Shown here piece after piece: positions 57,422-64,000 of a stretch of DNA of 64,000 nt. The notes below the pieces were generated by a model. The model was not told the DNA's origin and searched no databases. It saw only the letters and a list, made by a program, of their open reading frames with translations. The stretch is from an uncultured Acidimicrobiaceae bacterium (GTDB lineage Bacteria > Actinomycetota > Acidimicrobiia > Acidimicrobiales > RAAP-2), in the NCBI GenBank assembly GCA_937975915.1, contig CALJTY010000030.1, positions 62,001 through 126,000 of the forward strand, given 5' to 3'. Within the stretch, counting starts at the first letter, position 1, and every line of letters begins with the position of its first letter. The position numbers and the translations under genes were made by a program.

Positions 57422-58501
57422 CTAAGCGTTAACTCGGAACTCCACGACGTCACCATCACGCATGACGTATTCCTTACCTTCAATACGTGCTTTTCCAGCG
57501 GCCCTGACGGCAACCATTGAACCGGCCTCCATGAGGTCGCTGAAGGCCACAACTTCGGCCTTAATGAAATGCTTTTGAAAGTCAGTGTGGATAACTCCGG
57601 CGGCTTCAGGCGCTGTGGCACCAATAGGAATGGTCCAGGCTCTGGTCTCTTTCGGTCCCGCCGTTAAGAAGGTCTGAAGACCGAGGGTGGTGAAACCCAC
57701 GCGACTTAGCTGTGAGAGACCCGACTCAGTTTGTCCGAATGATTCGAGAAGCTCTAAAGCCTCAGCTTCGTCAAGTCCTGCGAGCTCAGCTTCGAGTTTT
57801 GCGCAAAGAACAATTGCTGGAGCTGGCGCTACGGAGGCAACGAGTTCATTGCGTCTGGCTTCGTTGCCCATAGTTTCTTCGTCAACGTTGAAGACATAGA
57901 TGAATGGCTTATCGGTGAGCAGGTGAACATCGCTAAGGAATGAACGATCGAGCTTTTCGACTTTGGAAATTACTTTTCCATCGTTGAGTGCCGCACGTGC
58001 CTTTTCGAGTTCAGCGAGCTTTGCAACGGAGTCACCAGTATTTTTCTTCGCGTCTTTTTCTACACGGTTCATTACTTTTTCGAGAGTCTGGAGGTCAGCG
58101 AGGATTAGTTCAGTCTCAATTGTGGCGACATCGCTTGCTGGATCGATTTTTCCGTCAACGTGGACAACGTCGTCGTCAATGAATGCTCGAACAACTTCGC
58201 AGATGGCGTCAGATTCACGAATTGATGCCAAGAACTGATTACCAAGTCCTTCGCCTTCAGATGCGCCCTTAACAATTCCGGCAATGTCAACAAAAGTCAC
58301 TGCGGCAGGGAGAATTTTCTCCGACCCGAAGACCTCAGCAAGCTTTGGGAGACGGTTATCTGGAACCGAGACAATTCCGGTGTTTGGTTCAATTGTTGCG
58401 AAGGGATAATTGGCAGCCAAAACGTTGTTGTTCGTAAGGGCATTAAAAAGTGTGGATTTTCCGACATTTGGGAGACCGACGATGCCGATTGAGAGTGCCA
58501 T
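57422..58501 (-). CDS. ychF: Redox-regulated ATPase/GTPase YchF
   Basis: Obg-family P-loop NTPase of 359 residues, ribosome-associated and preferring ATP. G1 is [14 protein letters not shown] near the start; the NVDEE variant of the usual NKxD (here NVDEETM) explains adenine preference. A TGS domain ends the protein. I chose ATG 58501; an in-frame upstream start at 58528 would add nine poorly conserved residues. TAGCCT lies ten bases upstream on the minus strand. Confidence 0.95.
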   Translation of the reverse strand: MALSIGIVGLPNVGKSTLFNALTNNNVLAANYPFATIEPNTGIVSVPDNRLPKLAEVFGSEKILPAAVTFVDIAGIVKGASEGEGLGNQFLASIRESDAICEVVRAFIDDDVVHVDGKIDPASDVATIETELILADLQTLEKVMNRVEKDAKKNTGDSVAKLAELEKARAALNDGKVISKVEKLDRSFLSDVHLLTDKPFIYVFNVDEETMGNEARRNELVASVAPAPAIVLCAKLEAELAGLDEAEALELLESFGQTESGLSQLSRVGFTTLGLQTFLTAGPKETRAWTIPIGATAPEAAGVIHTDFQKHFIKAEVVAFSDLMEAGSMVAVRAAGKARIEGKEYVMRDGDVVEFRVNA

Positions 58502-58589
58502 AAGAATTTCAAGGCTAGTGCAAAACATAGATTCTTCTTAAATCCCTCTTAATTAAGGGCCGTACACTTTCATTAAGTAAGGAGATCCT

Positions 58590-59030
58590 GTGCAAAGGTC
58601 TAAAGCAATTTTTTCTTGGTCGGTTACAGGGTTGTTGTCATTGATGATCGTCGCCGCAATTGGAGCATTGACATTGAAGTCTTCACCCAACGCAACTATT
58701 GGCGTGACCCAGGCAACTAGCAGCTCAGGTATTGCTGGTGCGGCACCGGCTCCTCAGGGTTCTGCAAACAACGCAAGTACTCGAACTGCTTCCGCTGACA
58801 GCTCAGTAAATACCTCAACTGTCAATTCATCTTCAGGTCTGCTCACAACAATCCCTGCTGGAGCAGTTATCGTTCCCGCTCCCACTAGTCATGAGGCCAG
58901 TGAAGGTCGAGAAGGCAATGAAGGAAACGAACACGCAGTGACCACCACCACCGTCAAAAAAGGCACCACAACTACGGTGAAGACAGGCACGACTTCAGGG
59001 GGCCATGAAGGTTCAGGCGAACGCGATTAA
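58590..59030 (+). CDS. Low-complexity membrane-anchored or secreted protein
   Basis: A 146-residue protein with one N-terminal hydrophobic helix (about 11-30) and a long Ser/Thr/Ala/Gly-rich exterior. The tail has short repeats: GREGNEGNEH and TTTVKKGTTTTVKTGTT. No known domain. GTG 58590 follows AAGGAG (58579-58584) and a TACACT box is near 58563. A stalk or wall-spanning segment is likely, but the function is unknown. Confidence 0.6.
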   Translation: MQRSKAIFSWSVTGLLSLMIVAAIGALTLKSSPNATIGVTQATSSSGIAGAAPAPQGSANNASTRTASADSSVNTSTVNSSSGLLTTIPAGAVIVPAPTSHEASEGREGNEGNEHAVTTTTVKKGTTTTVKTGTTSGGHEGSGERD

Positions 59031-59065
59031 CACCGTTCGGTCGGTATTGCTCCTATAGTTTTTAA

Positions 59066-59971
59066 ATGATTCCTGAGCCAGCAGTAACGGGCACCGTTCC
59101 ATTTGGTGACTATAAAACTTGGTACCGAATAACTGGTGATCTCACCTCTGGGGCAACTCCTCTCGTAGTTCTGCACGGTGGTCCGGGGTGTTCTCACGAT
59201 TATGTACTTCCAATCGCCAATGTTTCGAGCAGCGGCCGTGCGGTATTTCACTACGACCAACTTGGCTCGGGTAGATCGACACTCCTTCCTGAAAAGGGAG
59301 CCGACTTCTTCAGCGTGGAGCTCTATCTCGCAGAACTTAATAATCTGCTCATCCACTTTGGAATTGAAGATGATTATTTCTTACTAGGCCAGTCCTGGGG
59401 CGCAATGCTTGGTGCAGAGCACGCAGTCCTTCGCCCAAGTGGTCTTAAGGGACTCATCTTGTCTAATGGTTTAGCTTCAGCTGCAACGTGGGCGAGTGAG
59501 GCCAAGCGATTGGTAAGCGAGATGCCTGAAAAGTATCGAGTGACTCTCGAGAAGGCTATTGAAACAGGTGACTTGAGTGGTGATGCATTTAAAGAAGCTG
59601 AGGGTGCCTACTACGACGAGCACGTCTGTCGTTTGACCCCGAGACCCAGAGAGTACGAAGCAACAACTGAGTTCATGGACGCAGATGCCACGGTCTACTC
59701 AACCATGTGGGGACCAAGTGAGTTTGCCCCAACAGGGTCACTTGTTAACTGGAGCATTGTTGATCGACTCCACAAAATTATTGCTCCAACATTGGTTGTT
59801 TCAGGTCGCCACGATGAGGCAACGCCACTAGTGCAAAAAGAGTTCACGGACAACATCTCACATGCTGAGCAAGTAATCCTCGCTAATTCGAGTCACATGC
59901 CATTTTTTGAAGAGCCCGAGCTCTACATTGAGACGATTGTTGCGTTCTTAGAAAAGTGCGAATCTAATTAA
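59066..59971 (+). CDS. pip: Proline iminopeptidase-type alpha/beta hydrolase
   Basis: A 301-residue alpha/beta hydrolase of the proline iminopeptidase (S33) group. The oxyanion loop HGGPG (37-41) and the nucleophile Ser110 in GQSWG are clear, with the Asp in SGRHDEATP and the final His in SSHMPFFEEP. Such enzymes release N-terminal Pro or act on related amides. ATG 59066 lies six bases after TATAGT (59054-59059), leaderless. Its 3' end overlaps the convergent ABC-F gene by eight bases. Confidence 0.9.
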   Translation: MIPEPAVTGTVPFGDYKTWYRITGDLTSGATPLVVLHGGPGCSHDYVLPIANVSSSGRAVFHYDQLGSGRSTLLPEKGADFFSVELYLAELNNLLIHFGIEDDYFLLGQSWGAMLGAEHAVLRPSGLKGLILSNGLASAATWASEAKRLVSEMPEKYRVTLEKAIETGDLSGDAFKEAEGAYYDEHVCRLTPRPREYEATTEFMDADATVYSTMWGPSEFAPTGSLVNWSIVDRLHKIIAPTLVVSGRHDEATPLVQKEFTDNISHAEQVILANSSHMPFFEEPELYIETIVAFLEKCESN

Positions 59972-61655
59972 GAAGTGACAAGTAGTAGTCCTCGGCTGTC
60001 GCCAGGTCTTTGATTACTTGTGAGAGTTCAGCGCTTAGCTTCTTCTGTTCTTCAACGTCGGCACTGGCCATTATCTTTTCGTTAAGTGATGTGCGACGAC
60101 GTTCAAGTTTGGTGACTTGTTTTTCTGCGTCGCGAAGCACACGGCCATTGGTGGGCACTTTCTCTGGTTCATCAGCGTCACCGAGATTCGTGCTGGTGAT
60201 GACACCCGCGGCCCTTGCTATCCAGGCGTCAATACCTCCGGGAATGTCTGCAATTGAACCATCTTCATGAACTTCAAGTAATCGATCCGTAGTTCGACTC
60301 AAGAATGTTCGGTCGTGCGACACAACAATGAGTGTTCCTGGCCACTGTGCCAGGAATTCTTCTATTAAACGAATTGTCTCAAGATCAAGATCGTTCGTAG
60401 GTTCGTCGAGGAAGAGAACGTTAGGACTGAGCGTCAGTGCCAGAAGTAGTTGCAATCGACGGCGCTCTCCACCTGAAAGATCACGTGCTTTCGTTTTACA
60501 GAGTGCGCCCGTGAACCAGAAACTCTTCATGATGGCAATGTCTTCAGGCGATCCAGGAATTCCACGTGGGCCAGCAACGAGTTCTTGCACTGTTGCCTCA
60601 AGATTGAAGTTGTCAGATCCCTGCTCGAAGTAGGAGGTCACGACAGTCGGCCCATGCTTAACGGTGCCGACGGATGGTTCATTTCGAAGAGCAAGCAAGT
60701 CGACGAAGGTTGATTTTCCAGCACCGTTTGGTCCAACAATTCCAATGCGGTCCCCGGGACCGAGCTCAAGATTGATGCCATTAAGAATTTGTCGACCGTT
60801 TGGATACGAGAAGGAAACGTTGTGGGCCTTAATAACGGTCTGACCTAGACGCGGAGTTTCAACGTTGAAGTCAATCGTTCCTTCACGAGCAGCCGCCTCT
60901 TTGCCGCCAGCGAGGAGTCGATTCGCTGCATCAATGCGTGCTTGAGGCTTTGTGGAGCGGGCCTTCACACCACGACGCAACCACGCAAGTTCGTGGCGGG
61001 CCATGTTTTTTCGGATTTGCTCTGCGTTCTGGGCTTGCACTTCACGCTCAGCTTGTGCCTCAAGAAGTGCCGAGTACCCACCACCGTGGACGAAGGTCTT
61101 TCCACGGTCAATTTCAATCATTCGTGTCGTGACTTGATCGAGGAGGAAGCGGTCGTGACTCACCAGGACTACAGCTCCAGGAAAGCTGGTGATCTTTTGC
61201 TCCAACCATTCAATGGCACTGAGGTCAAGGTGGTTTGTAGGTTCGTCGAGAATAAGGACATCGTTGTGCTCAGCAAAGATCTTTGCGAGCGCCACACGCT
61301 TTAACTGACCACCAGAAAGGTGGTCAATCTGAGTATCGATTGCTTTGGTCATGCCAAGGCGGTCAATTGCAGCGTCCACTTCCCAGCCACTGCCGAGAAC
61401 TTCACGAACCGTTCCCTTGGGGAGGTCTGGAATCTGGTCAAGGTAACCAACGAGCGCGCCCTGTCCGAGGCGGATGTTTCCAGAGTCGGGCTTTTGAAGA
61501 CCAGCAACAATCTTTAGAAGTGTTGATTTTCCCGCACCATTTATGCCAACAACACCAATACGGTCGCCCGTCGAAATGGTGAGTGAAAGGTCTTCAAGAA
61601 TGGTCCGGTCAAAACCTTCGAGAGTTACTTTTTGGATGTCGATGAGGATTGCCAC
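59964..61655 (-). CDS. ABC-F family ATPase
   Basis: A 563-residue protein with two ABC domains and no membrane helices, hence ABC-F type acting on the ribosome. Walker A motifs GINGAGKST (near 38) and GPNGAGKST (near 317), signatures LSGGQLKR and LSGGERRR, and a linker of about 80 residues are present, ending in a C-terminal coiled coil (LERRRTSLNEKI...). It is closest in layout to the Uup group. The start is GTG 61655; TAGCCT lies nine bases upstream. Confidence 0.9.
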   Translation of the reverse strand: MAILIDIQKVTLEGFDRTILEDLSLTISTGDRIGVVGINGAGKSTLLKIVAGLQKPDSGNIRLGQGALVGYLDQIPDLPKGTVREVLGSGWEVDAAIDRLGMTKAIDTQIDHLSGGQLKRVALAKIFAEHNDVLILDEPTNHLDLSAIEWLEQKITSFPGAVVLVSHDRFLLDQVTTRMIEIDRGKTFVHGGGYSALLEAQAEREVQAQNAEQIRKNMARHELAWLRRGVKARSTKPQARIDAANRLLAGGKEAAAREGTIDFNVETPRLGQTVIKAHNVSFSYPNGRQILNGINLELGPGDRIGIVGPNGAGKSTFVDLLALRNEPSVGTVKHGPTVVTSYFEQGSDNFNLEATVQELVAGPRGIPGSPEDIAIMKSFWFTGALCKTKARDLSGGERRRLQLLLALTLSPNVLFLDEPTNDLDLETIRLIEEFLAQWPGTLIVVSHDRTFLSRTTDRLLEVHEDGSIADIPGGIDAWIARAAGVITSTNLGDADEPEKVPTNGRVLRDAEKQVTKLERRRTSLNEKIMASADVEEQKKLSAELSQVIKDLATAEDYYLSLLN

Positions 61656-61691
61656 GGGACTTACAGGCTACACACCAGAAAACCGTTTGAG

Positions 61692-62636
61692 TTACGGGTG
61701 TGTAGCGATGGAGTCAAGAATGCTGGCAACGCGGATTGAGTCAGCACTGGACACAGTCCATCCGCTCTCACCTTTAATCACTCGACTGACATTTTCGACC
61801 ATTTCAACAAAAGCATTAGCACTAGCGAATTCTTCAGCCACGCCATTAACGAGCAGGGAACTGGCTTCATTCCATGTGGTGAAAGATTCCCCAGCGCCAG
61901 TGCTGACCTGGCCATCGGTGCCTTTAACAGTGAACTGTTGATTACTAGGAAGTGCGAATGAGCTCACTGCGTGCGCAGTGACATTGTTGTTGATGCGCAC
62001 GTGCACATCAGTAGTCAGGTCAATACCCGTTGGCCCGATGGCGCGCTCGAGTTCAGTGATGGTGAGATCAGAGGCACCCTTGGTGAGCGCAACCCAAGCG
62101 TGTGCTTGATAACAGCCCACGTCAAGCAATGCTCCTCCGCCCATTGATGGGCTGAGTCGATAATTGTCAGTCATTTCAGAAGTGAATGTAAAAGCCGTCT
62201 CGATATGCTGGACGTCTCCGATTGCCCCACTCGTCACAAGGTCAACTATGCGAGCGAAACGTGGGTGCCATCGACCCCACACAGCTTCAATCAGCAAGCG
62301 ATCATTGTTTGCTGCAGTATCGAACATGGCCGCTGTTTCAGTGGCATTAAGCCCCAGAGGTTTCTCGCAGAGAACATGCTTTCCGGCCTCAAGCGACTTC
62401 GTTACCCATTCCATGTGTTGACTGTTAGACAAACTGATGTACACAGCATCAACGTGGTCGTCCGCTAAGAGGTCGTCATAAGTTGCGTGCACTCGCTCTG
62501 GTTGAAGAGTTGCAGAACGCTGCTCGTCGCGACTTGCAACGGCGTAAAGAGTTGCTCCGCGCGCTGTATGAACAGCAGGGGCGAGTCCACGACTGGCAAC
62601 AAAGCCAGCACCTAAGAAGCCCCAGTTAACAGTCAC
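61692..62636 (-). CDS. Gfo/Idh/MocA-family oxidoreductase (downstream copy)
   Basis: NAD(P)-dependent oxidoreductase of 314 residues. The N-terminal Rossmann WGFLGAGFVASRG and the EKPLGLNATE catalytic Lys loop (near 92) are present, with a C-terminal beta-sheet domain containing MGGGALLDVGCYQAH. It starts GTG 62636, three bases after the upstream gene's stop, so both are in one operon. The sugar or cyclitol substrate is unknown. Confidence 0.88.
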   Translation of the reverse strand: MTVNWGFLGAGFVASRGLAPAVHTARGATLYAVASRDEQRSATLQPERVHATYDDLLADDHVDAVYISLSNSQHMEWVTKSLEAGKHVLCEKPLGLNATETAAMFDTAANNDRLLIEAVWGRWHPRFARIVDLVTSGAIGDVQHIETAFTFTSEMTDNYRLSPSMGGGALLDVGCYQAHAWVALTKGASDLTITELERAIGPTGIDLTTDVHVRINNNVTAHAVSSFALPSNQQFTVKGTDGQVSTGAGESFTTWNEASSLLVNGVAEEFASANAFVEMVENVSRVIKGESGWTVSSADSIRVASILDSIATHP

Positions 62637-62639
62637 TCG

Positions 62640-63668
62640 CTATGACCTACGAAGTACTGGTTTTACAGGAAGTGCATTTTGCAAGGCTGATTCTTCGGCG
62701 GCTTGCATAATTGCAACAACGTTGCGTGATTGCAGCGCATTGACTTCCATTGGAGTTCGATTGTTTAAGTACTCGACAATAGAGCGGTGAAATTCGTGTG
62801 GCTCTAGTGGCTGAAGCGGTGCGGTGCGTGAACTTCCGTCTGCACGATGAACGGTCAAAATCGCTGGTAAGTCGGCGACAGCTGGCTCACCAGCAGGGTC
62901 CCAGTCCCCAATGATCGCGCCCTCAGTGCCAAGCACATAAAACTTTGGCTTACGCGCTGCGGCGAGATCTGAATGGACAAATGTTGCCTGCTTTCCAGAT
63001 GTGAACGTCATGGTGACGTGAGCGTGGTCCGCGTTAGTGATGTGATCCCATACGCGCTTATGGTTCTGGCCGCTGACGTGCGCCACGTCGTCGGGCATGA
63101 TGTTAAGAATTTGATCGATGAGGTGACTACCCCAGTCAAAGATTGCTCCACCAGAAACTTCAGCGTTCGAGTGCCAGTAATCGCATGGACGTGAATACCC
63201 ACCAACAAAACTGTCGTAGTGATAGACGTCACCAATTTCACCCGAGCGAATTATTTGGCGCATGGTGACAAAGTCGTCATCAAATCTGCGGTTCTGATAT
63301 ACGACAAGCATGAGGTTCTTTTCTGAAGCAAGCGAGATGAGTTCGTCGCATTGATCGGCCGTGAGTGCCATTGGCTTTTCAAGCACAACATGGATGCCGC
63401 GAAGCAATGCCTCTTTAGCCCATTGATAATGACTGTTTGGGGGAGTGGAGATTACGACTAGATCGAGAAGTCCCGAATCCAGCATTTCCGTTGCATCGCT
63501 AAAAGTTGTTGCCTGTGGGGCAAGTTGCAGTGCTGCCTCGACGCGTTCTGGATTGGTGTCACAGACGGCCATAAGTTCGAGGCCGACAGTGTTCTGGACT
63601 GCTTGGTTGTGCTCATGTCCGATTGCACCATATGCAAGGAGGCCGACGCGAATAGTGCTTTTTGCCAT
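62640..63668 (-). CDS. Gfo/Idh/MocA-family oxidoreductase (upstream copy)
   Basis: NAD(P)-dependent oxidoreductase of 342 residues with GLLAYGAIGHEH as its nucleotide-binding start, LEKPMALTADQ as the catalytic Lys loop and GGAIFDWGSHLIDQ in the C-terminal domain. I chose ATG 63668 (MAKSTIRVGL), with TAAACT eight bases upstream; an in-frame start at 63707 would add 13 residues. It leads the two-gene operon. Confidence 0.88.
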   Translation of the reverse strand: MAKSTIRVGLLAYGAIGHEHNQAVQNTVGLELMAVCDTNPERVEAALQLAPQATTFSDATEMLDSGLLDLVVISTPPNSHYQWAKEALLRGIHVVLEKPMALTADQCDELISLASEKNLMLVVYQNRRFDDDFVTMRQIIRSGEIGDVYHYDSFVGGYSRPCDYWHSNAEVSGGAIFDWGSHLIDQILNIMPDDVAHVSGQNHKRVWDHITNADHAHVTMTFTSGKQATFVHSDLAAARKPKFYVLGTEGAIIGDWDPAGEPAVADLPAILTVHRADGSSRTAPLQPLEPHEFHRSIVEYLNNRTPMEVNALQSRNVVAIMQAAEESALQNALPVKPVLRRS

Positions 63669-63800
63669 AAACGTTGAGTTTATTTGTTTTCGTAGAATTG
63701 GAAACACAAGCAGGCATCAACAAAGTCACGAATTGTGCGCGTGACGTTTTTCACCTGGAATGCTCTCCAGTAGCCTTTAGTAGTTGTTGCATCATGATTG

Positions 63801-63875
63801 GCTCCCGTAGCTCAGGGGATAGAGCATCGGTTTCCTAAACCGTGAGCGCAGGTTCGAATCCTGCCGGGGGCACCA
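63801..63875 (+). tRNA. tRNA-Arg (anticodon CCU)
   Basis: Cloverleaf on the plus strand with acceptor GCTCCCG/CGGGGGC, D-arm GCTCAGGGGATAGAGC, an anticodon loop TTCCTAA with CCT, T-loop GGTTCGAATCC, and an encoded CCA (63873-63875). It decodes AGG. The acceptor stem is identical to that of the tRNA-Arg(CCG) at 15 kb. Confidence 0.95.
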
Positions 63876-63920
63876 AAGATTTAGTTGGGCTGCCATTGTT
63901 TGGAGGGATAGATTTTGTGC

Positions 63921-64000
63921 ATGTCTCGATCCACTTTGTCTACGGTGCTTTGTGCTGTGCTTCTAACCAGTGTCTTAGCGATTCCTTCGGCAGGTGCCAC
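63921..64000 (+). CDS. N-terminus of a secreted protein (cut by window end)
   Basis: The first 26 codons of an ORF that runs off the window. It encodes a signal peptide: short basic start (MSRSTLS), a hydrophobic core, and an Ala-x-Ala-type cleavage region near AIPSAGA. TAGATT (63909-63914) lies exactly six bases before the ATG, so the mRNA is probably leaderless. The mature protein cannot be identified. Confidence 0.6.
   Translation, partial: MSRSTLSTVLCAVLLTSVLAIPSAGA

Overview
The window looks like chromosome from a planktonic-type actinobacterium with intermediate GC (about 50 %), most plausibly Acidimicrobiia. The grounds are the gene order lysA-hom-thrC-rho-rpmE-prfA-prmC-tsaC...rpiB-glyA-wecA-atp, a mycofactocin cluster with an NDMA-type alcohol dehydrogenase, LmbE/Mca-type hydrolases, an Asp-type MurA, a long actinobacterial-type AtpH, and many leaderless genes with a TAnnnT box six bases before the start codon. 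The taxonomic call is inference. Genes are tightly packed and several convergent pairs overlap at their ends.

Layout. 0-7 kb: mycofactocin (mft) locus. An NDMA-dependent alcohol dehydrogenase and the glycosyltransferase MftF converge; mftA, mftB and mftC run divergently from mftF; a VapBC toxin-antitoxin pair sits between mftC and mftD; a mycofactocin-coupled SDR dehydrogenase follows mftD. 7-10 kb: a cobalamin riboswitch and a BtuFCD-type B12 ABC transporter. 10-15 kb: pyruvate kinase and two divergent membrane proteins of glycoconjugate type. 15-24 kb: tRNA-Arg(CCG), then lysine and threonine biosynthesis (thrB not present), Rho, ribosomal protein L31, RF1, PrmC and TsaC. 23-27 kb: a thiolase-like protein, RpiB, GlyA and WecA/TagO. 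27.8-35.3 kb: a complete F-type ATP synthase operon (atpZ, atpI, B, E, F, H, A, G, D, C). 35-43 kb: CBS protein, GlpX, MurA, MeaB, a small membrane protein, and sulfate activation/reduction (cysD-cysN divergent from cysH). 43-48 kb: a candidate nucleotidyltransferase/XRE toxin-antitoxin pair, a DUF1254-type protein, a PabB-PabC fusion, and a 480-bp gene-free stretch that appears to encode a structured, terminator-ended RNA. 48-64 kb: nucleotidyltransferase, FabH, thioesterase, threonine aldolase, an MgtE_N/CBS protein next to a divergent Nramp, two tandem LmbE-type deacetylases, AhcY, YchF, an iminopeptidase, an ABC-F ATPase, two Gfo/Idh/MocA oxidoreductases, tRNA-Arg(CCU), and the start of a secreted protein cut by the window end.

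Most of the window is housekeeping. The parts most worth a second look are the vapBC insertion in the mft locus, the unexplained RNA near 47.5-47.8 kb, the divergent APS reductase that lacks one iron-sulfur ligand, the NTase/XRE pair, and the pervasive leaderless promoter pattern.
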